DNA of 64,000 nucleotides, taken from NCBI RefSeq assembly GCF_963667135.1, contig NZ_OY762974.1:2790001-2854000 (forward strand), read 5' to 3'. The notes beneath the pieces are model-generated. The model worked only from the letters and a program-made list of their open reading frames with translations, was not told where the DNA came from and did not search any database. The DNA comes from an uncultured Macellibacteroides sp. GTDB lineage: Bacteria > Bacteroidota > Bacteroidia > Bacteroidales > Tannerellaceae. How positions within the stretch are numbered: position 1 is the first letter of the stretch; each line of letters begins with the position of its first letter. A program made the position numbers and the translations under genes. This document shows, piece after piece, positions 25,808 through 35,364 of this stretch.

Positions 25808-26108
25808 CGGTATGACGTATTTTAATTTATACTGATTGATTAAACGGACCGGGTATGCCGGCAAAGAGAGATGCAATAAAGGAATTGCAACACTGCAGAA
25901 CGTGGTTACTGCATATGCTTATATGTAGATTCTTCCCCCCTAAGGGGTCATTGTCAATGCCCAGGTATGGTATGCAAAATCTGCAATCATTAGTATCTGT
26001 TCGCTTGAATTCGTTGTTATTAATTCGGCAATATTAGTGATAATTTTTCAATTGAAAGCAGATTTGGGCAAATATCTTGATGTTTTGTTTGTAAAGAGGC
26101 CTTTTTGC
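25808..26108 (-). promoter_or_regulatory. Leader region of the threonine operon, no gene
   Basis: About 300 bases separate thrA from the DMT transporter. Read leftward there is a possible 16-codon frame from the ATG at 25990 to the TAG at 25943-25945. It contains three Thr codons near its end (MIADFAYHTWALTMTP) and stops beside the short inverted repeat CCCCTTAGGGG. Next comes TATGCAGTAACCACG..CTGCAGTG, which can fold on itself. A threonine-responsive leader is possible. Near 26070 the sequence GATATTTG resembles a -7 element. The evidence is limited. Confidence 0.35.
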
Positions 26109-27047
26109 TTACTTTTTCTTGTTTTTTTCTTCTTTAGATTTTTCTATATCTTCCCGGCTTTTACTTTGGGTAACCATGTATACACCCCCAAAAACAAACG
26201 CAGCGGCAATCAACTTGACAATAGAAAAGGTGTCTTGCCCTATAATAATGGCAATAGTGGAAGCTCCCATGGGTTGGATATAGTTATACATACTCATCGT
26301 AGTGGGACGGATGCGTTTTAATGACATTGGAATAAGAAGGTAAGGAATAAAGGTTGCTCCGATAAGAACATATAGAATAGAAGCAATATTCTGAAAGCTG
26401 ATTGCTCCATGAAATGCTGGAGTATCAAGCAGATTCTGATAAGTAAACGGAGAAATTACAATAGCGGCGAAAAGAAACATCCACTTCATCATTGTGACTG
26501 ATGAATATCGTTGGGTTATTGGTTTTGCAATAACCAGATAGATGGAATAGGAGAAGGAACTCGTGATGCACAAAAGATTACCAAACAGATTGCTTTGTCC
26601 GGTTGCAACCTGTATGGATGAAAGGATCAGGGCTATTGCACCTGTCGCCCCCAACATAACACCAAAAGCTTTTAACCGCGTGATTGGTTCTTTTAAAACG
26701 ATGGCAGCAAGTATCATTACAAAGATTGGGGAGGAGGTAGAAATAATGGAGGCATCGATGGGAGAGGTTTGGCTCAATCCAAATAAGAAGAGTCCCTGAT
26801 TTAGGGCTATTCCGGTCATCGAACATAAAAAAAGTAATCCAAGATCTTTTCGTGTAACATGCTCCCTGGTTGTAAAGAGAGAGGTAATCCAGAACATAAC
26901 ACTGGCAAACAACATGCGTAACAGTGTTAATCCTTCTGGCGAAATCTGGTCGGGCAGCAATGACTTGGAGATGGTGATATTGATTGCAAACAATATATTA
27001 ACAATAAGTATCAACACATGACCTGTGTACTTTTCCTTTGTCATCAT
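26109..27047 (-). CDS. EamA/DMT-family permease
   Basis: The 312-residue protein has ten hydrophobic helices in two EamA repeats (first repeat TLLRMLFASVMFW region, second SFSYSIYLVIAKPI region). A charged Lys/Glu-rich cytoplasmic tail follows (EDIEKSKEEKNKKK). Drug/metabolite transporters of this type export amino acids or other small metabolites. Its place upstream of the threonine operon may hint at amino-acid export. An intergenic leader of 300 bases separates the two, so it need not be cotranscribed. Confidence 0.85.
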   Translation of the reverse strand: MMTKEKYTGHVLILIVNILFAINITISKSLLPDQISPEGLTLLRMLFASVMFWITSLFTTREHVTRKDLGLLFLCSMTGIALNQGLFLFGLSQTSPIDASIISTSSPIFVMILAAIVLKEPITRLKAFGVMLGATGAIALILSSIQVATGQSNLFGNLLCITSSFSYSIYLVIAKPITQRYSSVTMMKWMFLFAAIVISPFTYQNLLDTPAFHGAISFQNIASILYVLIGATFIPYLLIPMSLKRIRPTTMSMYNYIQPMGASTIAIIIGQDTFSIVKLIAAAFVFGGVYMVTQSKSREDIEKSKEEKNKKK

Positions 27048-27103
27048 AGCCTGTAAACTTAGCTTTTATGCAAATGTAATTATTCTCGTCCTATTATAAA
27101 ACA

Positions 27104-27136
27104 AAAAAACCATGCATTGGTGTATGCATGGTTTTT
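27104..27136. terminator. Terminator hairpin between tRNA genes and the DMT gene
   Basis: AAACCATGCAT pairs with ATGCATGGTTT around a 6-base loop, with A on the left side and T on the right. It lies just after the leftward tRNA-Tyr gene. Confidence 0.7.
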
Positions 27137-27143
27137 AAGGATG

Positions 27144-27225
27144 TGGGCAGTGATGGATTCGAACCACCGAAGACGAAGTCAGCTGAGTTACAGTCAGCCC
27201 CATTTGGCCACTCTGGTAACTGCCC
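27144..27225 (-). tRNA. tRNA-Tyr (GTA)
   Basis: The reverse strand folds as a class II tRNA. The acceptor GGGCAGT pairs with ACTGCCC, the anticodon loop contains CTGTAAC (anticodon GTA), a long variable arm follows, and the T arm is GGTGG TTCGAAT CCATC. CCA is not encoded. It lies 24 bases downstream of tRNA-Thr. Confidence 0.95.
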
Positions 27226-27249
27226 AGCAAGAAAAATATCTATTTTTTG

Positions 27250-27323
27250 AGCCTCTTGTCGGATTCGAACCAACGACCCCGAGATTACAAATCACGTGCT
27301 CTGGCCAACTGAGCTAAAGAGGC
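27250..27323 (-). tRNA. tRNA-Thr (TGT)
   Basis: The reverse strand gives a standard 74-base tRNA: acceptor GCCTCTT with AAGAGGC, the D arm AGCTCAGTTGGCCAGAGC, and anticodon loop TTTGTAA (anticodon TGT). The T arm contains GTTCGAATC. CCA is not encoded. It is probably cotranscribed with tRNA-Tyr. Confidence 0.95.
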
Positions 27324-27562
27324 ATTGCTTTTTCTTAGCGGGTGCAAAGGTATGATAATATTTTAACAATCCAAATATTCCTGCATTTTTGTTGTTTGCA
27401 TAGGTTTTCTGCCCTAAATGACTTATTTTTGTATGCATGTTCTCCTTTGTGAATTGTAATTTACTGATTATAAGAGGAAACGCAAAATGGTATATTTTGT
27501 GAATGCAGAGAACTTAATCTGTCCGGATAAGGTTTTATATGCAGAAAATAAATTTTATTTCT

Positions 27563-28285
27563 ATGAAACTACTATATATTTATCACAGTTGCTATGCGAT
27601 AGAAGGAGACGGATACACCATTTTGATTGATTTTTATAAAGATCAGACTGAGGCGAATGGTAAATTTATTGTACGCGATGGTATTCTAAGCAGGCCAGGA
27701 GCGTTGTATGTTCTTTCAACTCATGGTCATGCAGACCACTTCAATCCGGAGATTCTGACCTGGAGGGATATAAGACCTGATATTCATTATATCTTTTCGA
27801 AGGATATTCTGAATGATGGAAAGGCTTCTCCTGCAGCTGCGGTCTTTCTTGATAAAGGAGAAACCTATCAGGACGATCTGCTAAAGATTCAGGCATTTGG
27901 GTCGACTGATGTTGGTGTTTCATTCTATATGGAAGTCGATGGAAAGCGTCTTTTTCATGCGGGAGACCTGAATAACTGGCATTGGAATGAGGAATCAACA
28001 CCTCAGGAGTCTGCCGAGTATGAAGATTTCTTTTTGAATGAGCTGTCATTTTTTGCTAAGCATGTTTCAACTCTTGATCTTGCCATGTTTCCGGTGGATC
28101 CTCGTTTAGGCAAGGATTTTATGAGGGGAGCAGAACAGTTTATAGATTATATCAAAGTTAAGCTATTTGCCCCCATGCATTTTGGTTTAAAATACCAAGA
28201 GGCTAATGCCTTTGCAGCCTATGCGCATTCAAAAGGAGTCAGGTTTACGGTATGGACTAAACCTGGAGAAAGTATAGAATTTTAA
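27563..28285 (+). CDS. Metallo-beta-lactamase-fold hydrolase
   Basis: I use the ATG at 27563 (MKLLYIYHSCYAIEGDGYTI). The 240-residue protein has the MBL-fold motif STHGHADHFNPE near residue 60, a metal-ligand Asp in FHAGDLNNWHW near 140, and a C-terminal APMHFG histidine. It resembles the UlaG/YtnP-like group of small cytosolic hydrolases rather than a beta-lactamase; there is no signal peptide. The VOC-family gene follows after 15 bases, suggesting cotranscription. The substrate is unknown. Confidence 0.85.
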   Translation: MKLLYIYHSCYAIEGDGYTILIDFYKDQTEANGKFIVRDGILSRPGALYVLSTHGHADHFNPEILTWRDIRPDIHYIFSKDILNDGKASPAAAVFLDKGETYQDDLLKIQAFGSTDVGVSFYMEVDGKRLFHAGDLNNWHWNEESTPQESAEYEDFFLNELSFFAKHVSTLDLAMFPVDPRLGKDFMRGAEQFIDYIKVKLFAPMHFGLKYQEANAFAAYAHSKGVRFTVWTKPGESIEF

Positions 28286-28300
28286 TATAAATATTGAACT

Positions 28301-28684
28301 ATGGAAATTAAAAGCAGATTTGATCATTTTAACTTCAATGTACTCGATCTTGACAAAAGCATTGGGTTTTATAAGAAAGCACTTGGTCTTACTGAGAAGA
28401 AACGTAAGGTAGCTGCGGATGGCTCTTTTATTCTGGTCTATCTGGGAGATGAAGCTACAGACTTTTTGCTGGAACTAACCTGGCTGAGAGATAAAAAAGA
28501 AGCCTATGCGCTGGGTGATAATGAAAGTCATCTTTGCATGCGGGTTGAAGGAGATTACGATGAGGTACGTAAATATCATAAAGAAATGGGATGTGTTTGC
28601 TATGAGAATACTTCCATGGGGCTTTATTTTATCAGCGATCCCGATGATTATTGGATTGAAATTCTTCCTGTGGTAAAAAAGTAG
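28301..28684 (+). CDS. VOC-family glyoxalase-like protein
   Basis: The 127-residue protein has the two beta-alpha-beta-beta-beta units of glyoxalase I: FDHFNFNVLDLDKSIGFYKKALG at the start, LLELTW, SHLCMRV and WIEILP. The four expected metal ligands are His in FDHF, Glu in LLEL, His in SHLC and Glu in WIEI. It is annotated in relatives as lactoylglutathione lyase. Because Bacteroidetes lack glutathione, the true substrate is unclear. It is probably cotranscribed with the MBL-fold gene. Confidence 0.85.
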   Translation: MEIKSRFDHFNFNVLDLDKSIGFYKKALGLTEKKRKVAADGSFILVYLGDEATDFLLELTWLRDKKEAYALGDNESHLCMRVEGDYDEVRKYHKEMGCVCYENTSMGLYFISDPDDYWIEILPVVKK

Positions 28685-28700
28685 AATAATATAGTAATTG

Positions 28701-28739
28701 ATTGTCCCTGCTAATAAATGTGTAGGGACAATTCATTTT
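28701..28739 (+). terminator. Weak terminator after the VOC gene
   Basis: ATTGTCCCT pairs with AGGGACAAT around a 14-base loop and is followed by TCATTTTA. The stem is perfect but the T run is short. Confidence 0.5.
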
Positions 28740-28755
28740 AAAATAGTTAGAACGT

Positions 28756-29496
28756 ATGAGTCAGACTCGGATTCTTGAAATTTGCGCAAATTCGGCAACG
28801 AGTTGTATAGAAGCGGAGGCAGGCGGGGCTGCCAGAGTGGAATTGTGTGCCGGTATCCCGGAGGGTGGAACAACTCCCAGTTATGGTGAAATAAAAACAG
28901 CCCTGGATTTGACTTCCCGAATAGATATTAATGTGATTATTAGACCGAGGGGAGGTGATTTCCTCTATACGACGGCCGAAGTGCAATCCATGTTGTATGA
29001 CATTGAGATGGCAAAACAGTTGGGAGTACACGGTGTCGTGTTTGGCTGTCTGACAAAAGATGGGGATGTGGATGTGCCGTTGCTCAACAAGTTAATGGAG
29101 GCCGCCAGGCCTTTGTCGGTTACCTTTCACCGGGCTTTCGATGTTTGCCGAGATCCATTTGAAGCATTAGAACAAATTATCGAAGCAGGGTGCGACCGGA
29201 TTCTGACATCCGGTCAGCAACGCGATGCCGTTCTCGGAATTCCTTTACTAACAGAATTGATAAAAAAGGCCGGCAACAGGATTATAATCATGCCTGGATG
29301 TGGTGTGAGAGAAAATAATATAGCTCAGATAGAACAGGCTACCGGAGCAAAAGAGTTTCACACATCTGCGAGAAGTACTGTATATAGTCAAATGATATAT
29401 CGCAATGAGAACGTACCAATGGGTAGCGCTGCTTTAGGATCGGAATTTGAAATACAACAAACCGATAGCAAGAAAGTAGCAGCCTGTTTGCTATAA
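28756..29496 (+). CDS. cutC: CutC family copper homeostasis protein
   Basis: The 246-residue TIM-barrel protein matches CutC throughout: LEICANSATSCIEAEAGGAARVELC, IRPRGGDFLYT near residue 60, VTFHRAFDVCRDP near 122, RILTSGQQ, and MPGCGVRENNI. The role in copper tolerance was proposed from E. coli mutants and is disputed, so an enzyme on a small metabolite is also possible. It starts 59 bases before the DUF5916 gene and may be transcribed with it. Confidence 0.92.
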   Translation: MSQTRILEICANSATSCIEAEAGGAARVELCAGIPEGGTTPSYGEIKTALDLTSRIDINVIIRPRGGDFLYTTAEVQSMLYDIEMAKQLGVHGVVFGCLTKDGDVDVPLLNKLMEAARPLSVTFHRAFDVCRDPFEALEQIIEAGCDRILTSGQQRDAVLGIPLLTELIKKAGNRIIIMPGCGVRENNIAQIEQATGAKEFHTSARSTVYSQMIYRNENVPMGSAALGSEFEIQQTDSKKVAACLL

Positions 29497-29539
29497 AATT
29501 AATTTTTAGTATATTGTGCCGTTCTTTAGCCTATATCCT

Positions 29540-32206
29540 ATGAAGTATTCTCTTATTATTGTTAGCCTTTTTTTTAGCTGGACAACTTATGCTCAGCAAG
29601 ATACTGTTGTGCCTTTTGACAAAGCATATAAACGGATATATAATGCAACGAAAGTGGCAGGGGAAAAACCTGTAATAGACGGAATGCTTTCCGACCCCCT
29701 TTGGCAGGAACAAGGAGCCTGGACCGAGCGCTTCGTGCAGGTGTCGCCTTTTGAGAGGGTACCCTCTCTTTCGCCAACCGTTGCCAAGTTGTTTTACGAC
29801 GACAAATATATCTACGTTGGTATTTATTGTAAAGACGCATCGCCTGGTAATATAAATCGTTTTATAGGAAACCGCGATGATAACAGCTTGGGCGATTTGG
29901 TAAGTATTGCCTTTGATACGTATCATGATTTTCGGGCTGCTCCGGAATTTAATATCAATGCAGGAGGAAATAAAACCGATTTAGTTGTAACAGATAAGCT
30001 TAGTGTGAATCTGAGCTGGAATACGGTATGGGAGGGTAAAACAAATGTGAACAAAGCGGATTCAAGTTGGACTGCCGAACTGAAGATTCCTTTTAGTCAG
30101 CTTCGCTATAATCAGCTTTCTGAAGATGGGATATGGGGTTTACATATTCGCCGTATCATTCGCCGTAATAACGAAGTTCAGAACTGGAGTATGATTCCCT
30201 TGAAGAATAACGGACATGTTTTCTCGTTCGGTGAGGCGCACGGAATGACGGAGTTACCCAAAGCCCGGGGGATAGAATTCCTTCCTTATGTTATGGGGAA
30301 ATATACCAAAGAGCCTGTTTTACCGGGTAGTCCTTATCAAACAGGAAATAGCTGGAAAGGGAATGTGGGTATAGATGCCAAGTTTGCCTTGTCCGACTTT
30401 ACATTGGACATGACAATCAATCCGGATTACGGTCAGGTTGAGCTTGATCCGTCTGTAATGAATCTAACTGCCTATGAAACTTTTTATGATGAAAAACGAC
30501 CTTTTTTTCTGGAAGGGAAACATATACTGGATTTCGCAACTGGAAATAATATGATGTTTTATACCCGCCGGATAGGAGGTTCGCCTTCGTATTCACCATC
30601 CGGTATTGATAGAATCAATTCATTTGCCGAAACGAAGGAAAACGTTCCGATTTTGGGCGCGCTAAAGCTTACCGGAACGAACAGACATGGAGTCACTATT
30701 GGTGTTTTACAGAGTGTTACCGCCCAATCGTCGGCCAAAGTAAGTCGCTATTCTGCCGAAACGAAAGAGGTGGTTGAACCTCTTACTAATTATTCTGTGG
30801 CAAGGATACAGAAAAACTGGAAGGGAAACACCCTGTTGGGAGGGATGGTTACATCCGTTAACCGTTTGATGGAGGAATCTTATCTGAAGAATGTCATGTT
30901 TTCCAATGCTTATTCGGCAGGAGTCGATTTTACACAGTATTTTAAAAACAGGCTGTATTATTTAGACTTCAAGGGCGTTTACAGTTTAGTGAATGGTTCC
31001 GCGAATTCGATAGCAGCACTTCAGCAGAATGCAGTGCATTATTACCAACGTGCTTCTTCTCAGGATTATGTAAATGTAGATCAATCGCGTACCTCGTTAA
31101 GTGGAACCGGAGGTTATTTGAAAGTTGGCCGTAAGGGAAATGCCAAATGGTTTTTTTCAGAAACATTGGCGTGGTCATCGCCCGGATTTGACTTAAATGC
31201 TATCGGATACCTGAAAGAGGCTGATTTTTATGAAAACGAGTCGGAGGTTGGATACCGACAGACAACAAACTGGAAAATGTTCCGATCTAACACGTTTACG
31301 TTTACCCAGAAAAACATATGGAATTACGGAGGAGATGCCTTCAGTAACTTGGCCGCAATACGTTGGCAAAGTATGACCATGAAGCGATATGAACTTGATT
31401 TAAAAGAAACTTATAGCTGGAATTTTCTGGATAGCCGAATGTTGAGAGGTGGGCAGAATATGAAGTTCGATCCCTACTTCAATACCTACGTAAAGTTTAA
31501 TACAGATAAAGCAAAACGAGTGTTGTTTACTCTGTTGTATGAAGGGACTCATAATACAGATGGATACAATTCGTTCAATAAGATAAGTCCGTCTTTTACT
31601 TTTCGTCTGGGCAATCATGTATATCTGTCAAGTCAGTTTGATTACGCCTGGAATAAAGACAACCTGCAGTATGTTGCAACAGCAAGGCTAACAGGATACG
31701 AGTTGATGAATTATTTTGGTCAGTTGCCGTCGAGGTATATTATGGGGAATATGGATCAAAAGACTTATGGAATGACAATGAAGCTTCAGGTAAATTTTAC
31801 ACCTGATATTTCATTACAGCTTTATGGATCTCCATTTACATCTACAGCTACATTCAGTGATTACAAAGAAGCAGCTCAAACAACATCATCAACCTATGAA
31901 GAGCGTTTCAAACGTTTGGATTCCGAAAAGCTTCATTTGGAGAATGGGGTTTATACGGTAATGCAAAACGGATCTCCTTTGTATAATTTCAAAAAACCCG
32001 ATTTTAGTTTCAATGAGTTCCGTTCAAACATAGTGGCCCGTTGGGAATATCTGCCAGGTTCAACACTTTATTTTGTTTGGGAACACCATATGTCTGACAG
32101 GGCAACGAGTGTTCTTAATGGGTGGGGAGACAATCTTGACAGGATGTTTGGCCTTCCAGCCAGAAATACATTTATGGTAAAACTTAATTATTGGTTTGCT
32201 ATCTAA
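29540..32206 (+). CDS. DUF5916 outer-membrane-type protein with N-terminal CBM9-like domain
   Basis: I use the ATG at 29540, where a signal peptide starts (MKYSLIIVSLFFSWTTYAQ). Residues about 40-230 form a CBM9-like/DOMON domain (PVIDGMLSDPLWQEQ, FYDDKYIYVGIYC). The rest, from FDTYHDF and NPDYGQVELDPSVMNLTAYETF, matches DUF5916 and ends in alternating beta strands with a terminal aromatic residue (KLNYWFAI), typical of an outer-membrane barrel. Family members are found in Bacteroidetes with unknown function. A sugar-binding role of the N-terminal domain is inferred. Confidence 0.85.
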   Translation: MKYSLIIVSLFFSWTTYAQQDTVVPFDKAYKRIYNATKVAGEKPVIDGMLSDPLWQEQGAWTERFVQVSPFERVPSLSPTVAKLFYDDKYIYVGIYCKDASPGNINRFIGNRDDNSLGDLVSIAFDTYHDFRAAPEFNINAGGNKTDLVVTDKLSVNLSWNTVWEGKTNVNKADSSWTAELKIPFSQLRYNQLSEDGIWGLHIRRIIRRNNEVQNWSMIPLKNNGHVFSFGEAHGMTELPKARGIEFLPYVMGKYTKEPVLPGSPYQTGNSWKGNVGIDAKFALSDFTLDMTINPDYGQVELDPSVMNLTAYETFYDEKRPFFLEGKHILDFATGNNMMFYTRRIGGSPSYSPSGIDRINSFAETKENVPILGALKLTGTNRHGVTIGVLQSVTAQSSAKVSRYSAETKEVVEPLTNYSVARIQKNWKGNTLLGGMVTSVNRLMEESYLKNVMFSNAYSAGVDFTQYFKNRLYYLDFKGVYSLVNGSANSIAALQQNAVHYYQRASSQDYVNVDQSRTSLSGTGGYLKVGRKGNAKWFFSETLAWSSPGFDLNAIGYLKEADFYENESEVGYRQTTNWKMFRSNTFTFTQKNIWNYGGDAFSNLAAIRWQSMTMKRYELDLKETYSWNFLDSRMLRGGQNMKFDPYFNTYVKFNTDKAKRVLFTLLYEGTHNTDGYNSFNKISPSFTFRLGNHVYLSSQFDYAWNKDNLQYVATARLTGYELMNYFGQLPSRYIMGNMDQKTYGMTMKLQVNFTPDISLQLYGSPFTSTATFSDYKEAAQTTSSTYEERFKRLDSEKLHLENGVYTVMQNGSPLYNFKKPDFSFNEFRSNIVARWEYLPGSTLYFVWEHHMSDRATSVLNGWGDNLDRMFGLPARNTFMVKLNYWFAI

Positions 32207-32246
32207 AAATATGTATTAGTATCTGCTCTATGTCGAAACTAATTAA

Positions 32247-32254
32247 TAAATTTG
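32247..32254 (+). promoter_or_regulatory. -7 element for the pspC-like/uvrB unit
   Basis: TAAATTTG matches TAnnTTTG exactly, 31 bases before the PspC-domain gene. Confidence 0.45.
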
Positions 32255-32284
32255 CAAGAACCTAACATTTATAATTATTAAAAA

Positions 32285-32479
32285 ATGGAAAATAGACGAC
32301 TTACACGTTCTAATAATGGCATGATTGCCGGCGTATGTGGCGGAATAGCCAATTATTTTGACTGGGATCCAACCTTAGTTCGCATTGGGTATATACTCTT
32401 AAGTATATTTACTGTGTTCGCGGGTTTTCTTATGTATATTATTTGTTGGATTGTAATGCCTAAGGAAAATACTTATTAA
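32285..32479 (+). CDS. PspC-domain small membrane protein
   Basis: The 64-residue protein is a stand-alone PspC domain: LTRSNNGMIAGVCGGIANYF, DPTLVRIGYILLSIF, then a hydrophobic helix ending IICWIVMPKE. PspC-domain proteins take part in envelope stress responses. The stop codon overlaps the uvrB start by one base (TAATG), so the two are translationally coupled. Confidence 0.88.
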   Translation: MENRRLTRSNNGMIAGVCGGIANYFDWDPTLVRIGYILLSIFTVFAGFLMYIICWIVMPKENTY

Positions 32480-34500
32480 TGGATTTTGAAATATCTTCAG
32501 TCTTTTCTCCTACAGGTGATCAGCCTGACGCGATTGCTGCTTTAACCGAAGGCATAAATAGTGGTGTGCCTTTTCAAACCTTATTGGGTGTTACCGGATC
32601 GGGAAAAACATTTACAATTGCCAACGTAATCAAGGAGGTTAAAAAGCCGACCTTGATTTTAAGTCATAATAAAACACTGGCGGCCCAGTTATACAGCGAA
32701 TTTAAAAACTTTTTCCCGAATAATGCTGTCGAGTATTTTGTTTCTTATTACGATTATTATCAGCCGGAAGCTTATTTACCGACAACCGATACCTATATCG
32801 AAAAAGATTTGGCTATCAACGAGGAGATTGAAAAGCTGCGGTTGCGTACTACGGCTTCTCTTTTAACGGGACGGAAGGATATAATTGTGGTATCATCGGT
32901 GTCGTGTTTGTATGGTATGGCCGATCCAACAGCTTTTGCATCGAAGGTAACTCATTTATTCCGGGGAATGAAGATTGACAGAGATGAAATGCTTCGTCGT
33001 TTTGTGGATGCGTTTTATGTGAATAATAAGGTGGAGTTTAAAAGCGGTTGCTTTCGTGTAAAAGGAGATACCGTTGATATTTTTCCAGCTATAGAAACGT
33101 TCGATGGTGTTGCATACAGGATTGAGTTTTGGGATAACGAAATTGACCGCATCTCTTCCTTTGAGCCACTTTCCGGCAGAGAAATTGATGAGCAGGATGA
33201 ATTGAATATTTACCCTACCAATCTTTTTGTTACCTCTAAAGACCGAATTGACGGAGCAATCGGGCAAATTGATGTGGATCTCGGTAAACAGGTTGAATAT
33301 TTTAAAGAAATAGGAAAGCCCTATGAGGCTAAACGATTATACGAACGGGTTGTTTTCGATTTGGAAATGATCAGGGAGTTGGGCCATTGTTCCGGAATTG
33401 AAAATTATTCGAGGTATTTTGATGGCCGTAGTGCGGGAGAAAGACCCTATTGTTTACTCGACTATTTCCCCAAAGATTTTCTACTGGTTATAGACGAAAG
33501 TCACGTTACGGTTCCGCAAATCAGAGCGATGTATGGTGGAGACAGATCCCGCAAGCAGAATCTGGTCGAATATGGTTTTCGTTTGCCGGCAGCAATGGAT
33601 AACAGGCCTCTCACGTTTGAGGAGTTTGAAACATTGACTCCTCAGGCTATTTATGTAAGTGCGACTCCAGCTGATTATGAACTGATTAAATGCGAAGGAG
33701 TTGTTGTTGATCAGGTAATTCGTCCAACCGGACTGCTTGATCCTGTAATAGAAGTACGTCCTTCATTGAATCAGATTGATGATTTGATGGAAGAAATAAG
33801 TCAACGAACAGCTGTCGACGAAAGGGTGCTTATTACCACGCTGACTAAACGAATGGCAGAAGAACTTACGGCCTACCTTGGCAGAATGGGAGTTCGGTGT
33901 AACTACATTCATAGTGACGTTGATACGATGGAGCGGGTTAAAATTATGGATGATTTGCGGAAAGGTCTGTTTGATGTACTCGTTGGCGTTAACCTGTTGA
34001 GAGAAGGTCTGGATTTACCTGAAGTTTCTCTGGTTGCTATTCTGGATGCTGATAAGGAGGGATTCCTTCGTTCTCATCGTTCATTAACCCAGACGGCAGG
34101 ACGTGCAGCGCGAAATATCAATGGCAAAGTGATTTTTTATGCCGATAGAATTACGGAAAGTATGCGCCGCACTATGGACGAAACAACCCGGCGTCGGGAA
34201 AAACAGCTTGCATATAATGAACAGCATGGTATTGTTCCAACGCAAATTGTTAAGAATACTTTTTCTTCACTTGGACAAACGCAGATGACGGGAGTTGAAC
34301 CTTACGCTTATATTGAACCGGAACCCAATCTTGCTGCTGATCCGGTTGTACAATATATGAATAAAGCTCAGCTGGAAAAAGCTATAGAACGGACGAAGAA
34401 ACAGATGATGGAATCGGCTAAAAGCCTTGACTTTCTCGAAGCTGCTCAATTCCGCGATGAGTTGATAAAACTGGAAGATCTGCTTAAATCGAAGGTGTAA
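32479..34500 (+). CDS. uvrB: Excinuclease ABC subunit B
   Basis: The 673-residue protein is a full-length UvrB: Walker A GVTGSGKTFT near residue 38, the beta-hairpin segment YYDYYQPEAYLP near 93, helicase motif II DESH (VIDESHVT), motif V/VI with RAARN, and a C-terminal UVR helix (LEAAQFRDELIKLEDLL) that contacts UvrC. It verifies damaged DNA in nucleotide excision repair. The start overlaps the stop of the PspC gene by one base. Confidence 0.97.
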   Translation: MDFEISSVFSPTGDQPDAIAALTEGINSGVPFQTLLGVTGSGKTFTIANVIKEVKKPTLILSHNKTLAAQLYSEFKNFFPNNAVEYFVSYYDYYQPEAYLPTTDTYIEKDLAINEEIEKLRLRTTASLLTGRKDIIVVSSVSCLYGMADPTAFASKVTHLFRGMKIDRDEMLRRFVDAFYVNNKVEFKSGCFRVKGDTVDIFPAIETFDGVAYRIEFWDNEIDRISSFEPLSGREIDEQDELNIYPTNLFVTSKDRIDGAIGQIDVDLGKQVEYFKEIGKPYEAKRLYERVVFDLEMIRELGHCSGIENYSRYFDGRSAGERPYCLLDYFPKDFLLVIDESHVTVPQIRAMYGGDRSRKQNLVEYGFRLPAAMDNRPLTFEEFETLTPQAIYVSATPADYELIKCEGVVVDQVIRPTGLLDPVIEVRPSLNQIDDLMEEISQRTAVDERVLITTLTKRMAEELTAYLGRMGVRCNYIHSDVDTMERVKIMDDLRKGLFDVLVGVNLLREGLDLPEVSLVAILDADKEGFLRSHRSLTQTAGRAARNINGKVIFYADRITESMRRTMDETTRRREKQLAYNEQHGIVPTQIVKNTFSSLGQTQMTGVEPYAYIEPEPNLAADPVVQYMNKAQLEKAIERTKKQMMESAKSLDFLEAAQFRDELIKLEDLLKSKV

Positions 34501-34523
34501 TTCATTTATTTAAAATACTGTAT

Positions 34524-35363
34524 ATGAAACGAATAGTTGCGATGATAGTTTTTCTTTTGCTGAAAACTTCGTTGATGGCTCAGGTTATTTATACAGCGCA
34601 AGATTCTATTGTCTTTGAGGAGTATCTAAAAGTGATGAAACCGAAAAAGGATCTTTCTCTGCAAGAGTTGATTGTCGAAACAGCTTTGTATTTTAGAGGA
34701 ACGCCCTATGTTGCTTCAACGCTGGAATACACGCCGGAACAGCTTGTTGTTAATCTGAGAGAATTGGACTGTACTACTTTTGTGGAATCAACGATTGCAT
34801 TAGCCCGGACTGTTAAAGATAAAAATCCCTCATTTCAAAAATTCTGTGGTAATTTACAGCAGCTTCGCTACAGAGAGGCAAGTATTGAAGATTACAGTTC
34901 CCGGTTACATTATACTTCAGATTGGATTTATACGAACGAACAACGCGGAATTGTTAAAGATATTTCCCGTGAAGTAGGAGGCGTTGTTTTGCCTGTAAAT
35001 CTGTTTATTATGTCGACTAACGCCGAAAAATATAAACAGCTTAAAGGGAATCCTGAACTAATTGAAAAGATTAAAGAACAAGAACATATTATTAATGGCC
35101 GCCCGCATTACTATATTCCTAAGGCAAGTCTATATAAAGTGTCGAAGAGTATACGCAGTGGAGATATGGTCTGTTTTGCTACTACTATAAAAGGATTGGA
35201 TGTATCGCATGTCGGTTTTGCTTATTGGAAAAATGGAATTCTTACATTTATTCATGCTTCTTCGTCGGCAAAGAAGGTGATTGTTAATCCGGAACCGATG
35301 CAATCCTATATTGATGGGGTTAACCATAACCACGGGGTATTGTTTGTAAGGGCAATCGAATAA
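34524..35363 (+). CDS. DUF1460 secreted amidase-like protein
   Basis: The 279-residue protein has a signal peptide (MKRIVAMIVFLLLKTSLMAQ) and the DUF1460 domain, an NlpC/P60-related papain-like fold. The catalytic Cys is in ELDCTTFVES near residue 88 and the catalytic His in VSHVGFAYW near 229. Family members act as N-acetylmuramoyl-L-alanine amidases on peptidoglycan fragments. It follows uvrB by 23 bases and may be cotranscribed, though the functions are unrelated. Confidence 0.85.
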   Translation: MKRIVAMIVFLLLKTSLMAQVIYTAQDSIVFEEYLKVMKPKKDLSLQELIVETALYFRGTPYVASTLEYTPEQLVVNLRELDCTTFVESTIALARTVKDKNPSFQKFCGNLQQLRYREASIEDYSSRLHYTSDWIYTNEQRGIVKDISREVGGVVLPVNLFIMSTNAEKYKQLKGNPELIEKIKEQEHIINGRPHYYIPKASLYKVSKSIRSGDMVCFATTIKGLDVSHVGFAYWKNGILTFIHASSSAKKVIVNPEPMQSYIDGVNHNHGVLFVRAIE

Positions 35364-35364
35364 G

